Shown here: positions 35,066-45,728 of the stretch, piece after piece | Layout: every line of letters begins with the position of its first letter | Position numbering within the stretch: position 1 is the first letter of the stretch | NCBI GenBank assembly: GCA_030064845.1 | Contig: JASJEC010000007.1 | Span: forward strand, 1 to 64,000 | Reading direction: 5' to 3' | DNA length: 64,000 nt | Source: Kiloniellales bacterium | Lineage (GTDB): Bacteria > Pseudomonadota > Alphaproteobacteria > Kiloniellales > JAKSDN01 | Notes under the pieces: model-generated | What the model saw: the letters and a program-made list of their open reading frames with translations, nothing else | Told to the model about the DNA's origin: nothing | Databases searched by the model: none | Translations under genes and position numbers: made by a program

Positions 35066-37406
35066 GGCGAGCAACCTTCGGCTTGTCTGCCCGGGCCGGC
35101 TCGGCCGGCGCGTCGTCGCCATCGTCGGGCGAGGGAAAGACCAGGCGGATTCTGGCGCCGCCCATTTCCGAATCGCCAAGCTCCAGATCGCCGCCGTGAT
35201 CTTCCATGATCTTCTTGACGATCGCCAAACCAAGGCCGGTGCCGCGCTCCCGCGTGGTGACGTAGGGCTCGGTCAGCCGGTTGCGCTCGGCCTTCGGCAG
35301 ACCGGGGCCGTTGTCTTCGATGGTAATGCTCGGCGCGCCTGGGCCGGCTGAGAGCTCGACGCGGACCCGCCCCTTGGGCGGCGGCGGGCCGTCGGTCTTG
35401 ACCTCGCGGCCGTCCAGCGAATCGATCGCGTTCTGCAGCAGGTTGGTCACCGCGCGCCCTACCTGCTGCGAGTCGCACGGAAAGGTCACGGGCCGCGGCG
35501 GATGCTCGAACAGGATCTCGACCTCCGGATGGGCCGTCCGCTGCAGCACCAGGGCTTGCTCGACCAGATTAACAAGCTCCTGCTCCTCGATCACCGGCTC
35601 GGGCATGCGGGCGAAGGCGGAGAACTCGTCGACCATGCGACCGATATCCGAGACGTGCCGCACGATCGTGTCGGTGCACACCTGGAAGGTCTCCGGATCG
35701 CTCTGGATCTGGTCGAGGTATTTCCGTTTCAGCCGCTCGGCCGAGAGCTGGATCGGCGTCAAGGGGTTCTTGATCTCGTGCGCGATGCGGCGCGCCACGT
35801 CGGCCCAGGCCGCCTTGCGCTGCGCCGCCAGCAGCTCGCTGATGTCGTCGAAGGTGACGACGAAGCCGATGATGCGCCGCCGCTCGGCCTCCGGCGAGAC
35901 GCGCACGAAGAGCGTCCGGCTCTGTCCCTCCGGAGTCTCCAGGGCGATCGGCTTCTCGCTGATCTTCGATGGTCGGCGCTGAGCCTGCTGCAGCAACTCG
36001 GATACCTCCGGTAGGATATCCTGCAAGGGCTGGTCCTCGAGGTCCTCACCCTTGCGGTCGAGCAGTTCGCTGGCGCGCAGATTGCTGTGGGTGATCCGGC
36101 CGCTGCGATCCAGGCCGATGACGCCGGAGGACACGCCGGCGAGCAGCGCCTCGATGAAGCGGCGCCGCAGATCGATCTGGTGGTTCGCGTTGAGCAGCTC
36201 GCCCTGCTGGCTCTGCAATTTCATGGTCATTCGGTTGAAGGCGATCGAGAGGGACCGGATCTCGTCGCGCCCTTCGTCGATCGCCACCCTGGCGGCCAGG
36301 TCGCCGGCGCCGACTCGGTTCGCCGCGGCGATCAGCAGGCCGATCGGCCGGCTGAGATGGTTGGCGAACGCCAGACCGACCCAAACCGCGGCCAATAGCA
36401 GGAGCAGCGCCACCACGACGAAGATCAGGGCGAAGGAGATCTGAAGGTCGGCGCGCTTGCCTTCCAGTTCCTCGTAAAGCTGGGCGGCCGCGCGGCTCTG
36501 GTCCATGTGAGCGAGGACCCGGGGATCGACCAGGCGCCCGACGTAGAGAAAGGTGTCCGTGAAGCCGTCGAGGCGGACCAGCGCGCGCACCCGGTCTTCC
36601 GTCTCGGCGGTCAGGATCGCCACCTCGCCCTCGCGCGCCTTCTGAATGGCCCAGTCCGGCAGCCGCGGGTTGAAGTCGAGCACGAAGCTGAAGCCGGCGC
36701 GCGCCAGCACCCGCCCGCTCCCGTCGAATACGATCGCCTCGGTCAACGACCGGATCGCCGCCTGCGCCCCGACGTACTGGTTGAAGCGCTGAGGATTGGT
36801 GGTCAGCAGCACGCCGCCGCGGTTGAGGTCCCGGGCCATCGCGAGGGCGTCCGCGCTGATCGTCTGGCGGTGCTCCTCCAGGTAGGCCTGGGCGACCAGG
36901 AGGGACTCCTTGACCGCCGTGCTCACGTGCTTGCTGAACCAGCCCTGTAGGCCCAGGTCGAACAGCAGGACCGAGAACAGAGCCACGATGATCGTCGGCA
37001 GTACTGCGATCCAGCTGAACAGGGCGACCAGCTGAACGTGCAGACGGGCGCCGGCCATGCCGCGCCGCCGCGCCATCCAGAGAATCACCAGGCGCCGGGC
37101 AACCAGCGCGGCCACCGCCAAGAGCAGCACGAGGTCGAGGTTGATCAGCCAGAGGATGATCCAGGGGTCGACCCTGCCGGGCAGCCGCCCCGTCATCGCC
37201 GCGAAGGTCAGGGTCCCGGACGTGACGGCGGCCACCAGCAGCGCGACCGCGAGCTTGCGCTCCAGCTTGACGCGGTGCGCCCAGTCCAGGAAGCGCTCGC
37301 GAAACTGGCTGAAGGGAGTCGCCGGCCTCAGCGAGGCGTCGAGATCGTCGCCGGTCTTTCCGGTATCGGTGGAGAGGGCCATGTCTTGCTGTTGCAATAC
37401 TGCCAC
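35055..37406 (-). CDS. ntrY: NtrY, membrane sensor kinase of the NtrYX system
   Basis: 783 aa. The GTG at 37406 is 5 bp after the ntrC stop; a TTG and an ATG (37382) follow within eight codons, and none has a clear ribosome site, so the start is uncertain. There are four membrane helices. Three come early ('LAVALLVAAVTSGTLTFAA', 'IILWLINLDLVLLLAVAALV', 'LVALFSWIAVLPTIIVALFSVLLF'), then a periplasmic domain of about 150 residues and a fourth ('SFALIFVVVALLLLLAAVWVGLAF'). HAMP, PAS, HisKA ('RRIAHEIKNPLTPIQLSAERL') and HATPase ('NLLQNAIDSL', 'DNGPGLP', 'GTGLGLAIVKKI') follow. It is the partner kinase of NtrX and works at the inner membrane. Confidence 0.95.
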   Translation of the reverse strand: MAVLQQQDMALSTDTGKTGDDLDASLRPATPFSQFRERFLDWAHRVKLERKLAVALLVAAVTSGTLTFAAMTGRLPGRVDPWIILWLINLDLVLLLAVAALVARRLVILWMARRRGMAGARLHVQLVALFSWIAVLPTIIVALFSVLLFDLGLQGWFSKHVSTAVKESLLVAQAYLEEHRQTISADALAMARDLNRGGVLLTTNPQRFNQYVGAQAAIRSLTEAIVFDGSGRVLARAGFSFVLDFNPRLPDWAIQKAREGEVAILTAETEDRVRALVRLDGFTDTFLYVGRLVDPRVLAHMDQSRAAAQLYEELEGKRADLQISFALIFVVVALLLLLAAVWVGLAFANHLSRPIGLLIAAANRVGAGDLAARVAIDEGRDEIRSLSIAFNRMTMKLQSQQGELLNANHQIDLRRRFIEALLAGVSSGVIGLDRSGRITHSNLRASELLDRKGEDLEDQPLQDILPEVSELLQQAQRRPSKISEKPIALETPEGQSRTLFVRVSPEAERRRIIGFVVTFDDISELLAAQRKAAWADVARRIAHEIKNPLTPIQLSAERLKRKYLDQIQSDPETFQVCTDTIVRHVSDIGRMVDEFSAFARMPEPVIEEQELVNLVEQALVLQRTAHPEVEILFEHPPRPVTFPCDSQQVGRAVTNLLQNAIDSLDGREVKTDGPPPPKGRVRVELSAGPGAPSITIEDNGPGLPKAERNRLTEPYVTTRERGTGLGLAIVKKIMEDHGGDLELGDSEMGGARIRLVFPSPDDGDDAPAEPARADKPKVARHGA

Positions 37407-37411
37407 ACAGC

Positions 37412-38853
<1,442 letters not shown>

Positions 38854-38857
<4 letters not shown>

Positions 38858-39972
38858 GCGCCGCTCTCCGGCGCGACAGGCAGGCGCAGGCGGAACACGG
38901 TGCGCCGCGGCCTGCTGTCGAACTCGATGATGCCGCCGTGGTCGTCGACGATCTTCGCAACGAGAGCGAGCCCGAGGCCCTTGCCGCCCGGCTTGTTGGT
39001 GACGAAAGCCTCGAACAGGTGGTTGCGCAGATCCTGGGGAATGCCCGGTCCGGTGTCCCGGACCTCCAGACTGATCGGCAGGTCCACCCGGTCGCCCTGC
39101 CCCGGCAGCGCGAGGCGGACACCGTGCCGATAGCGGCTGGCCAGCAGGATCTCGCCGTCGTCGTCGCCGATCGCCTCGGCGGCGTTCTTGATCAGGTTGA
39201 GGATCGCCTGGACCAGGAGGTCGCGGTTGCCGTAGACCGCCGGCAGCGAGGGGTCGTAGTCCTCGCTAAAGCGAATGTTCCTGGCGAAGCCTGACTGGGC
39301 TAGGCGCCGGACGTGGTTCATCACCTCGTGCACGTTGACCGCCTTTCGCGGCGGCGGCCGGTCGCTGGAGAACATCTCCATCCGGTCGACCAGCGCGACG
39401 ATGCGGTCGGCCTCGTCGCAGATCAGGCGGGTCAAGCGGCGGCTCGAGGCATCGCTGTCCTGCTCGAGCAGCTGCGCCGCACCGCGAATGCCGGACAGCG
39501 GGTTGCGCAGCTCATGAGCCAGCATCGCCGCCATGGCAGTGATCGACCGGGCCGCGCTGCGGTGCACCAGCTGGCGGTCCATGCGCCGGGCCATGGTGCG
39601 CTCGTGCAGGGACAACACCACGCGCTCGGGCGGCAGCTCGCCCAGGACCGCCGCGGTGACGGCCACGCTGTAGGGCCCGATCTTTGGCGTCTCGATGACC
39701 AGGCCGTATTCGGTCACGCTGTGGCCGCTCTTCAAGACCTGGCCGATCAGGGAAAAGATCGGGCTGTCTTCCGGCAGCACCTCGGCCAGGGGGCGGCCCA
39801 GGAGGGCGCTCATGCTGCTTTGGAAGAACTGCTCGGCTGCGGCGTTGAGGAAACAAAGGCGCCACCTGTCGTCGACGACGAAGACCGGCGCCGCCAGGGC
39901 GGCGAGGATCGCGTCGGGCTCCAAGCCGGGGTCCTTTGCCGGCCGGGGCCGTTCGGCCGTGATCTCGACCAT
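38854..39972 (-). CDS. ntrB: NtrB, nitrogen sensor histidine kinase
   Basis: 372 aa from the ATG at 39972, which shares one base with the dusB stop (TGATG); upstream codons are in the dusB region. It is cytoplasmic. A PAS domain ('[29 protein letters not shown]') is followed by HisKA '[21 protein letters not shown]' and HATPase '[17 protein letters not shown]', 'DTGPGIP', '[19 protein letters not shown]'. PII protein normally controls its kinase/phosphatase balance. It lies between dusB and ntrC in the classic nifR3-ntrB-ntrC order. Confidence 0.96.
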
Positions 39973-40976
39973 CACGCCGCCGCCGCCGCGGCGCGCTCGC
40001 CGTCCCGGTCGTAGAACTCCCGCACCAGCGCCAGCACCCGTTCCGGCGCGGCCTCGCGGTTGACCGCCGCGCGAAAGGCGGCCGGGTCCCGGAGCGAGCG
40101 CGCATACCAGCCCAGGTGCTTGCGCGCGATGCGCACGCCGAGCACCTTGCCGTAGTGGCCGAGGATCGCCTCGTAGTGGCGGCGCACGATTTCGCCCTGC
40201 CGCTCGAGCGCCGGTTCGCCGCGCGGCTTCCGGCCAGCCAGCAGATCCATCGCCTGGCCGAGAAACCACGGGCGGCCATAGGCGCCACGGCCGATCATCA
40301 CGCCGTCCGCACCCGACAGCGCGCGCGCGCGCGACAGGTCGTCCAGCGCACAGAGGTCGCCGTTGACGATCACGGGAATGCCGACCTCGGCCTTGACCTG
40401 CCTGACGAAACCCCAGTCGGCCTTGCCCTCGAACTTCTGGCAGCGGGTCCGGCCGTGGACCGTGATCATGCGGATCCCGCAGTCCTCGGCGATCCGGGCA
40501 ATGCGCGGCGCGTTCCGGTTGTTCCGGTCCCATCCCGTGCGCATCTTCAGGGTGACCGGCAACTTCACGGCCGCGACGGTCGCGGCGAGGATCCTGCCGG
40601 CCAGGCGCTCGTCGCGCATGATCGCCGAGCCGGCGGCCTTGTTGACCACCTTCTTCGCCGGACAGCCGAAATTGATGTCGATGATCGCGGCGCCGCTATC
40701 CTCATTCAGCTTGGCAGCTTCCGCCATGACCTCGGGCTCGCAGCCGGCGAGTTGCACGGCGAGCGTGCTGTCGCTCTCTTCGAGGTACAGCTTCCGGGCT
40801 TCCTTGAGGTTGCGCCGCGCCTCACGCACGACGGCCTCGCTCGCGATCATCTCCGAAACCACGAGACCGGCGCCGAGCCGCTTCACCGTCTGGCGAAACG
40901 GCCTGTCGGTAACGCCCGACATGGGCGCGAGGATGACCGGCTGCTCCAGCCTGACCGAACCAATTGTGATGCCCAT
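39972..40976 (-). CDS. dusB: tRNA-dihydrouridine synthase (DusB/NifR3)
   Basis: 334 aa. An FMN-dependent TIM barrel: '[29 protein letters not shown]' at the N-terminus, '[22 protein letters not shown]' with the catalytic Cys, '[18 protein letters not shown]' and '[16 protein letters not shown]' for FMN phosphate. It reduces uridines in the tRNA D-loop. In alphaproteobacteria it is the first gene of the ntrBC operon, as here. It ends in a run of alanines that overlaps ntrB by one base. The 195 bp upstream hold the likely operon promoter and a weak palindrome. Confidence 0.96.
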   Translation of the reverse strand: MGITIGSVRLEQPVILAPMSGVTDRPFRQTVKRLGAGLVVSEMIASEAVVREARRNLKEARKLYLEESDSTLAVQLAGCEPEVMAEAAKLNEDSGAAIIDINFGCPAKKVVNKAAGSAIMRDERLAGRILAATVAAVKLPVTLKMRTGWDRNNRNAPRIARIAEDCGIRMITVHGRTRCQKFEGKADWGFVRQVKAEVGIPVIVNGDLCALDDLSRARALSGADGVMIGRGAYGRPWFLGQAMDLLAGRKPRGEPALERQGEIVRRHYEAILGHYGKVLGVRIARKHLGWYARSLRDPAAFRAAVNREAAPERVLALVREFYDRDGERAAAAAA

Positions 40977-41058
40977 TTTTTAGGCACAAGCCCTTTGCTG
41001 CCTATTTGGCAGGCCAGTTGTATCGCCTGTGGGCAGGATGTCAAAGCCACTCTCGTCC

Positions 41059-41121
41059 AGAGCGGGGCATGTTTTCACGCAACCGCGACGCGGATTCGAC
41101 AAGACATGCGAACCCGCTCCA
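41059..41121. repeat. Degenerate palindromic repeat
   Basis: The left arm AGAGCGGGGCATGT is matched by a reverse-complement right arm, ACATGCGAACCCGCTCC, with a small bulge and about 30 bases between them. The arm ends (AGAGCGG...) resemble the better-preserved palindromes at 42116 and 42191, so this is probably a worn copy of the same family. It lies in the gap between dusB and the CcsA-like gene. Confidence 0.35.
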
Positions 41122-41171
41122 AGTCGTTGGCTCAGGTTTGAAGAAGCGATCCCGTCAAACCAAGATCGGCT

Positions 41172-41975
41172 CTAGGCAACCAGAATATCGGTCACGAACT
41201 TGACCCCGGGGTAGGCCAGGGTCAGCAGCAGATAGGCGAGCAGCGCCAGCCTGGCCGCCCGCTTGCCGCGCAGCCCGCTCCAACGGTGCAAGACCAGCAG
41301 CAAGCCGATTACCAGAAAGGCCAGGAGCGAAAGCAGGGTCTTGTGGTCGAGGACCAGCAGCTGCCCGGATGACAGGTGTTCGAGGGCCATGCCGGTGAGC
41401 ACGCCGATCCCCAAGACGAGCTCTGCGGTTGCCAGCAGGCGCAGCTCGAGCGCCTCGCCGTCGGCGATCGACGGCAGCATGGCGCCGATCCGGCTCGACT
41501 GCTTCCGCTTGAGGTCGCGCTCCTTGAGAAAGACCGCGCATCCGGCGACTGCCGCCAGGGTCGCCAGGCCATAGGTCGCCAGCGATACCAGGATATGGAC
41601 GGTCAGCCAGAGATCGAGTGAAGCCGTGAGTTCCCCCTGGGCCGGAACCTGGCCCCAGACCAGGGCCAGGACCGCGAGGCCACAGAGATAGGGCAGCAGG
41701 AGCGGCGTCAGGCGCCAGGCCTCCCGTGTCGCCAGAGTCAGGATCAGGAAGAGCACGAGGCTGACGGCGATCGAGAGCCAGAGCGCCTTGCTGAGACCGG
41801 TCTGCCAAGGGCCGAACACCTGCGCCAGAGCGTAGGCGACCGGCCCGACGACGGCGGCCGCGAGCACCACCCAGAACAGCAGATCACGCTGGCCGGCGCC
41901 GCGCCGATAGGACAACAGCGAGGCCGGAAGCAGCGACAGCATGGCCGCGAAACCGAACAGCAGGTTGTTCGCCAT
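41172..41975 (-). CDS. CcsA/YpjD-like cytochrome c assembly family membrane protein
   Basis: 267 aa with about eight hydrophobic helices. The family signature is in the second half: 'DLWLTVHILVSLATYGLATLAAVAGCAVFLKERDLKRKQ', then 'LLVLDHKTLLSLLAFLVIGLLLVLH'. The segment corresponds to the WWD haem-handling loop of true CcsA/CcmC, but its tryptophans are absent, which is normal for the YpjD subgroup. That subgroup is often encoded next to ffh and its role is not settled. Here no ffh is adjacent; ispDF is divergent. The name reflects the family, not a shown role in cytochrome maturation. Confidence 0.75.
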   Translation of the reverse strand: MANNLLFGFAAMLSLLPASLLSYRRGAGQRDLLFWVVLAAAVVGPVAYALAQVFGPWQTGLSKALWLSIAVSLVLFLILTLATREAWRLTPLLLPYLCGLAVLALVWGQVPAQGELTASLDLWLTVHILVSLATYGLATLAAVAGCAVFLKERDLKRKQSSRIGAMLPSIADGEALELRLLATAELVLGIGVLTGMALEHLSSGQLLVLDHKTLLSLLAFLVIGLLLVLHRWSGLRGKRAARLALLAYLLLTLAYPGVKFVTDILVA

Positions 41976-42115
41976 CGGCTGGTTATAGTCCGCTCCCGAC
42001 CAGGGGGATAGGGGGCACCCGCGGAACCCAGGTAAAATTCGGCGCTGTCGGTTCAGCCAAGCTGCGCTGCCCCGTCAAAGACCCCTGGGCGATTTCATTC
42101 GCCTGCCTTCTGCAC

Positions 42116-42179
42116 TAGAGCAGATCCGGGTTTGATGGAATCTCCACGGGCGATCCATCAACCCGGTGAATCTGCTCTA
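42116..42179. repeat. Palindromic intergenic repeat, copy 1
   Basis: Left arm TAGAGCAGATCCGGGTT and right arm AACCCGGTGAATCTGCTCTA are reverse complements apart from a few inserted bases, and both begin or end in TAGAGC/GCTCTA. The arms continue inward (TGATGGA / TCCATCA), leaving a loop of about 14 bases. The layout is that of REP-like or RIME-like elements in alphaproteobacterial intergenic DNA. A second, similar element starts 11 bp further on. Confidence 0.7.
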
Positions 42180-42190
42180 AACCTAGGATG

Positions 42191-42255
42191 TAGAGCGGAT
42201 TCACATGTTTAGTTGGAAACCACGTAGTGGTTCCATCTAAACATGATCCGCTCTA
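42191..42255. repeat. Palindromic intergenic repeat, copy 2
   Basis: Arms TAGAGCGGATTCACATGTTT and AAACATGATCCGCTCTA pair almost perfectly, and the pairing continues through GGAAACCAC / GTGGTTCC, leaving a loop of only a few bases. The ends TAGAGC/GCTCTA are shared with copy 1, while the inner parts differ. The RNA hairpin would end about 40 bases before the ispDF start, so it could affect the leader of that operon. Confidence 0.75.
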
Positions 42256-42295
42256 GGGTCGCGTGATCGATCGCATTCCGGATCCGGGAGAAGAG

Positions 42296-43483
42296 ATGGC
42301 GGGCACGACAGCCCTCGTGGTCGCGGCCGGCAAGGGACTCCGGCTCGGCGGCCCAAGACCGAAGCAGTACATGACTCTCGCCGGCCGGCCGCTGCTGCAC
42401 CACACCTTGAAGGCGCTGCTCGAAAGCCCCGCCATCGACGCCGTCCGGCCCGTGATCGCGGCCGCCGACCGGGCATTGTTCGACGAAGCGGCCGAGGGGC
42501 TCGACGTTCTCGACCCGGTGGCGGGCGGCGAGACCCGCCAAGACTCGGTCCGCCTTGGCCTCGAGAGCCTGGCCGACCTCGGCCCCGAGCGTGTCCTGAT
42601 TCACGACGGCGCCCGTCCTTTCGTCAGCGACGCCGTGATAGCCAGGGTGGTGGCGGCGCTGGCCGAGCGGCCGGCGGCGATCGCCGCGCTGCCTCTGGTC
42701 GACACCTTGAAGCGCCAGGCCGGCGAAACAGAGGAAATTGGGGAAACCGTGCCGCGGACAGGCCTGTGGCGGGCCCAGACCCCCCAGGGGTTCCATTTCG
42801 AGGCCATCCTCGATGCCCATCGCCGCGCCCAGCGCCAAGCTGGGAGCGCCGAGTTGACCGACGACGCCGCGGTCGCGGAGCAGGCGGGGATGAAGGTTGG
42901 GCTGGTGCTCGGCTCGCCCAACAACATAAAGGTCACCACCACGGAGGACCTGGCGCGGGCGGAGACCCTGATGCAACGCCACGAATACGCCTTCCCGGAG
43001 ATGCGCAGCGGCACCGGCTTCGACGTCCACCGCTTCGGCAACGGCGACCACGTGACCATCTGCGGAATTGCGATCCCCCACGAGCAGGGGCTCATGGGCC
43101 ACTCCGACGCCGACGTTGGCCTGCATGCACTCACCGACGCGCTCTACGGGGCCCTGGCCGCCGGCGACATCGGACAGCACTTCCCGCCTTCGGACCCTCA
43201 GTGGCGCGGCGCGGACTCGGCCGTGTTCCTCCGCCACGCCCGAGACCTGGCACGGGGCCGCGGCGGGCGCATCGTCAACGTCGACGTGACCGTCATTTGC
43301 GAGCGCCCCAAGCTGGCGCCGCATCGCGCGGCCATGGTGTCGCGCCTCTCGGAGCTGCTCGAGATCGAGCCCGGCCGGATCAGTGTCAAGGCGACCACGA
43401 CCGAGGGCCTGGGCTTCACCGGCCGCAAGGAGGGTATCGCCGCCCAGGCGACGGCCGTTGTCTGTCTCCCACCGGAGAGCTGA
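42296..43483 (+). CDS. ispDF: IspDF, bifunctional MEP-pathway enzyme
   Basis: 395 aa from ATG 42296, preceded by GGGAGAAG; a GTG at 42263 is open but has no ribosome site. The IspD half (1-220) has the nucleotide-binding '[23 protein letters not shown]' and '[15 protein letters not shown]', and makes CDP-methylerythritol. The IspF half (about 235-393) has the zinc site 'GTGFDVHRF' and '[33 protein letters not shown]', and makes the cyclic diphosphate. Fusion of the two is common in alphaproteobacteria. It is the first gene of an operon with pgpA, pncC and a CPBP protease; its stop overlaps the pgpA start by one base. Confidence 0.97.
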   Translation: MAGTTALVVAAGKGLRLGGPRPKQYMTLAGRPLLHHTLKALLESPAIDAVRPVIAAADRALFDEAAEGLDVLDPVAGGETRQDSVRLGLESLADLGPERVLIHDGARPFVSDAVIARVVAALAERPAAIAALPLVDTLKRQAGETEEIGETVPRTGLWRAQTPQGFHFEAILDAHRRAQRQAGSAELTDDAAVAEQAGMKVGLVLGSPNNIKVTTTEDLARAETLMQRHEYAFPEMRSGTGFDVHRFGNGDHVTICGIAIPHEQGLMGHSDADVGLHALTDALYGALAAGDIGQHFPPSDPQWRGADSAVFLRHARDLARGRGGRIVNVDVTVICERPKLAPHRAAMVSRLSELLEIEPGRISVKATTTEGLGFTGRKEGIAAQATAVVCLPPES

Positions 43484-43980
43484 TGTTCCGGAGCCCGGCC
43501 CTGCCCTTCTTCCACCCGGCAAGCCTGGTCGCGACCTGGTTCGGCAGCGGCCTGATCCGGCCCGCCCCGGGCACCTGGGGCTCGCTCGCCGCCCTGCCCT
43601 TTGGCGCCGCGCTGGTTTGGCTCGGCGGCCCCTGGCTACTGGCCGCGGCGACGGCCCTGGCCTTCGCGCTCGGGCTTTGGGCGAGCGGGCTCTACGCCGC
43701 CGCCCACGAGACCAGCGACCCGGGGGACGTGGTCATCGACGAGGTCGTCGGCCAATGGATCGCGCTCCTGCCCTTCACCCTCGAGCCGGTCGCTTATCTG
43801 GTCGCCTTTCTAGGTTTCCGCGTATTCGATGTAGCCAAGCCGTGGCCGGCGAGTTGGTGCGACCGGCGTCTGAAAGGGGCCTTCGGGATCATGGCCGACG
43901 ACGTTGTCGCCGGCGTCTACGCCGCGGCGCTGACCTATGGCTTGCTCTTTGCGGCCGATTATTATGGTTTAAGACCATGA
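43483..43980 (+). CDS. pgpA: Phosphatidylglycerophosphatase A
   Basis: 165 aa from ATG 43483. PgpA-type motifs are present: 'WFGSGLIRPAPGTWGSLAALPFG', 'DVVIDEVVGQWIALL' with the metal-binding acidic residues, and 'FRVFDVAKPWPASWCDRRLKGAFGIMADDVVAGVYAA'. It has about three or four membrane helices. It removes the phosphate from phosphatidylglycerol phosphate in the inner membrane. The gene overlaps ispDF by 1 bp and the next gene by 4 bp, so the operon is tightly coupled. Confidence 0.93.
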   Translation: MFRSPALPFFHPASLVATWFGSGLIRPAPGTWGSLAALPFGAALVWLGGPWLLAAATALAFALGLWASGLYAAAHETSDPGDVVIDEVVGQWIALLPFTLEPVAYLVAFLGFRVFDVAKPWPASWCDRRLKGAFGIMADDVVAGVYAAALTYGLLFAADYYGLRP

Positions 43981-44459
43981 GCTTGGAAGACACTGCTAAA
44001 GTCGTTCTGGAGCAATACCGGCAGGCCGGCCTGCACCTGGCTACGGCGGAAAGCTGCACCGGGGGACTGATCGCGGCCACCCTGACCGACATTGCCGGCT
44101 CGTCCGACGTTCTGGACCGGGGCTTCGTGACCTACTCGAACGAGGCGAAGACCGAGATGCTGGCCGTCCCCGCCGACCTGATTGCCCGGGTCGGCGCGGT
44201 CAGCGGCGAGGTCGCGGAAGCGATGGCCGCCGGCGCGGTCTCGGCCTCGCGCGCCGACGTCGCGGTCGCGGTCACGGGGATCGCGGGCCCCGGCGGGGCG
44301 ACCGCCACCAAACCGGTCGGCCTGGTCTACTTCGGCCTGTGCCGGCGGGATCACCCGCCCCGGCACGAGCGGCAGGTCTTTCCCGGCGATCGCGGCGCGG
44401 TGCGCCGCGCCACCGTGGCGCGGGCGTTCGAACTGCTCACCGCGGTGGTCACCGAGTGA
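43977..44459 (+). CDS. pncC: CinA C-terminal-domain protein, NMN amidohydrolase
   Basis: 160 aa from ATG 43977 (ATGA overlap with pgpA). It is the stand-alone CinA C-terminal domain. 'HLATAESCTGGLIAATLTDIAGSSDVLDRGFVTYSNEAK' carries the catalytic Ser region, and 'AVAVTGIAGPGGATATKPVGLVYFGL' is the second signature. The family deamidates nicotinamide mononucleotide to nicotinic acid mononucleotide, recycling NAD. The position after ispDF and pgpA is frequent in alphaproteobacteria. Confidence 0.92.
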   Translation: MSLEDTAKVVLEQYRQAGLHLATAESCTGGLIAATLTDIAGSSDVLDRGFVTYSNEAKTEMLAVPADLIARVGAVSGEVAEAMAAGAVSASRADVAVAVTGIAGPGGATATKPVGLVYFGLCRRDHPPRHERQVFPGDRGAVRRATVARAFELLTAVVTE

Positions 44460-45226
44460 GCAGCGAGCCCTCGCGGCGGGCCTCCGCGGTCGAGGACCAG
44501 AACGGGCCCGACCAGAGGTTCGCCGCGTCGCTCAGAGCGCGCGACCTGCTGATCCTCTTCCTGGTCGCGGTTGCCGGGGTACAGGGGGCGGCTCTCCTCG
44601 GCGCCGTGGCGATCTCCGGCCTGGTGCAAAGGATCGGGTCGATCTTCACCGTGCTCGGGATTCTCGCAGTCCAGGCGGCCGTGCTCTTCCTGACGGTCTA
44701 CTTCGTGATCCTGCGCAGGCGCCGTCTGTCCTGGTCGGACCTCGGGCTGCGCCCCGCCTCACCCGCATGGCTTCGCCGGGCCGTGCTCGCCGCGCTGCTG
44801 GCGCTGCCGGTCACCTGGGTAATCAACGCCGCGGTCCAATCGATCATCGGCAGCGACGTCGAGAATCCCCAGTTGGCCGCCCTCGCCCCACTCGGCGTTA
44901 CCTGGACTGGCTTCGTCGGCCTCCTGGTGCTGGTCGGTCTCGTGATGCCGCTCGCGGAGGAGATCCTGTTCCGCGGTGTTCTTTACCGCTGGCTGAGAGT
45001 GCACATGAACGTGCCCCTGGCGGCGATGATTAGCGCGCTTGGCTTCTCAGTGCTTCACGGGGTGCCGGCGCTGATTCCGGCGATCGCGGCGCTCGGCGTC
45101 GGTCTCGCCCTCATCTATGAGGCCAGCGGCTCACTCTGGACGGCCGTTGTGACCCACGCGCTCTACAACACGCTGACGCTCGTCCTGCTCTTCGGCCTGC
45201 TCAGGGCGGGCCTCGAGATACCCTAG
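44456..45226 (+). CDS. CPBP-family intramembrane metalloprotease
   Basis: 256 aa, using the GTG at 44456 that overlaps the pncC stop; upstream codons of the frame lie inside pncC. A polar N-terminus of about 40 residues is followed by seven or eight hydrophobic helices. The CPBP (CAAX protease/Abi) motifs are all there: 'PLAEEILFRGVLYRWL' with the paired Glu, 'FSVLHGVPALIPAIAALGVGLALIYE' with His, and 'VVTHALYNTL' with His/Asn. Such proteases sit in the inner membrane; bacterial substrates are mostly unknown. The start context suggests co-translation with pncC. Convergent with the RatA-like gene, 4 bp apart. Confidence 0.88.
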   Translation: MSSEPSRRASAVEDQNGPDQRFAASLRARDLLILFLVAVAGVQGAALLGAVAISGLVQRIGSIFTVLGILAVQAAVLFLTVYFVILRRRRLSWSDLGLRPASPAWLRRAVLAALLALPVTWVINAAVQSIIGSDVENPQLAALAPLGVTWTGFVGLLVLVGLVMPLAEEILFRGVLYRWLRVHMNVPLAAMISALGFSVLHGVPALIPAIAALGVGLALIYEASGSLWTAVVTHALYNTLTLVLLFGLLRAGLEIP

Positions 45227-45230
45227 AGCG

Positions 45231-45713
45231 TCAGGCCTCGATCGACGTATCGGCGGCCGTGGTGCCGGTTTGCGTCCCGGGCGCGCCGTAGAGCGCGCGG
45301 GCGCGCCCCTCGAAGGCCGCAACCATGCGCCGCACCGCCTCGTGGAACAGGGGCTGGATCAGGCGCTGAAGGACCCGGGAGCGGAACTCGAAATCCACGT
45401 AGAAATCGATCAGGCAACCCTCGGGGTGGTCCTGGAAGCGCCAGTGGTTGTCCAGATACCTGAACGGCCCCTCGGCGTAGGCAACGTCGATGATCAGGCC
45501 TTCTGGATCGAGCGTGACCCGGCTGGTGAACCGTTCGCGCACCATCTTGAAGCCAATCACCAGGTCGGCGACGATCAGGCCCTCACGGCGTTGCCGGATC
45601 CGGGCGTTCAGGCACCAGGGCAGGAACTCGGGATAGCGCTCGACGTCGGCCACCAGGTCGTAGAGCTGGCGCGGGCTGTAGCCGAGCACGCGCTCCTCGT
45701 CATGCGTCGGCAT
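45231..45713 (-). CDS. RatA/COQ10-type START-domain protein
   Basis: 160 aa. It matches the polyketide cyclase/START family of COQ10 and RatA throughout: 'LGYSPRQLYDLVADVERYPEFLPWCLNARIRQR', 'DLVIGFKMVRERFTSRV', and 'FYVDFEFRSRVLQRLIQPLFHEAVRRMVAAFEGRA'. Homologs bind ubiquinone and assist its use in respiration; the E. coli member was described as a ribosome-association toxin. The place beside lipA is common in alphaproteobacteria and supports a respiratory role, but this is inference. Confidence 0.88.
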   Translation of the reverse strand: MPTHDEERVLGYSPRQLYDLVADVERYPEFLPWCLNARIRQRREGLIVADLVIGFKMVRERFTSRVTLDPEGLIIDVAYAEGPFRYLDNHWRFQDHPEGCLIDFYVDFEFRSRVLQRLIQPLFHEAVRRMVAAFEGRARALYGAPGTQTGTTAADTSIEA

Positions 45714-45728
45714 GGCCGCGACACCGGG

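Noticed and set aside
42296-43483. IspD-IspF fusion as a novelty
   Set aside because: Bifunctional IspDF is well known in alphaproteobacteria.
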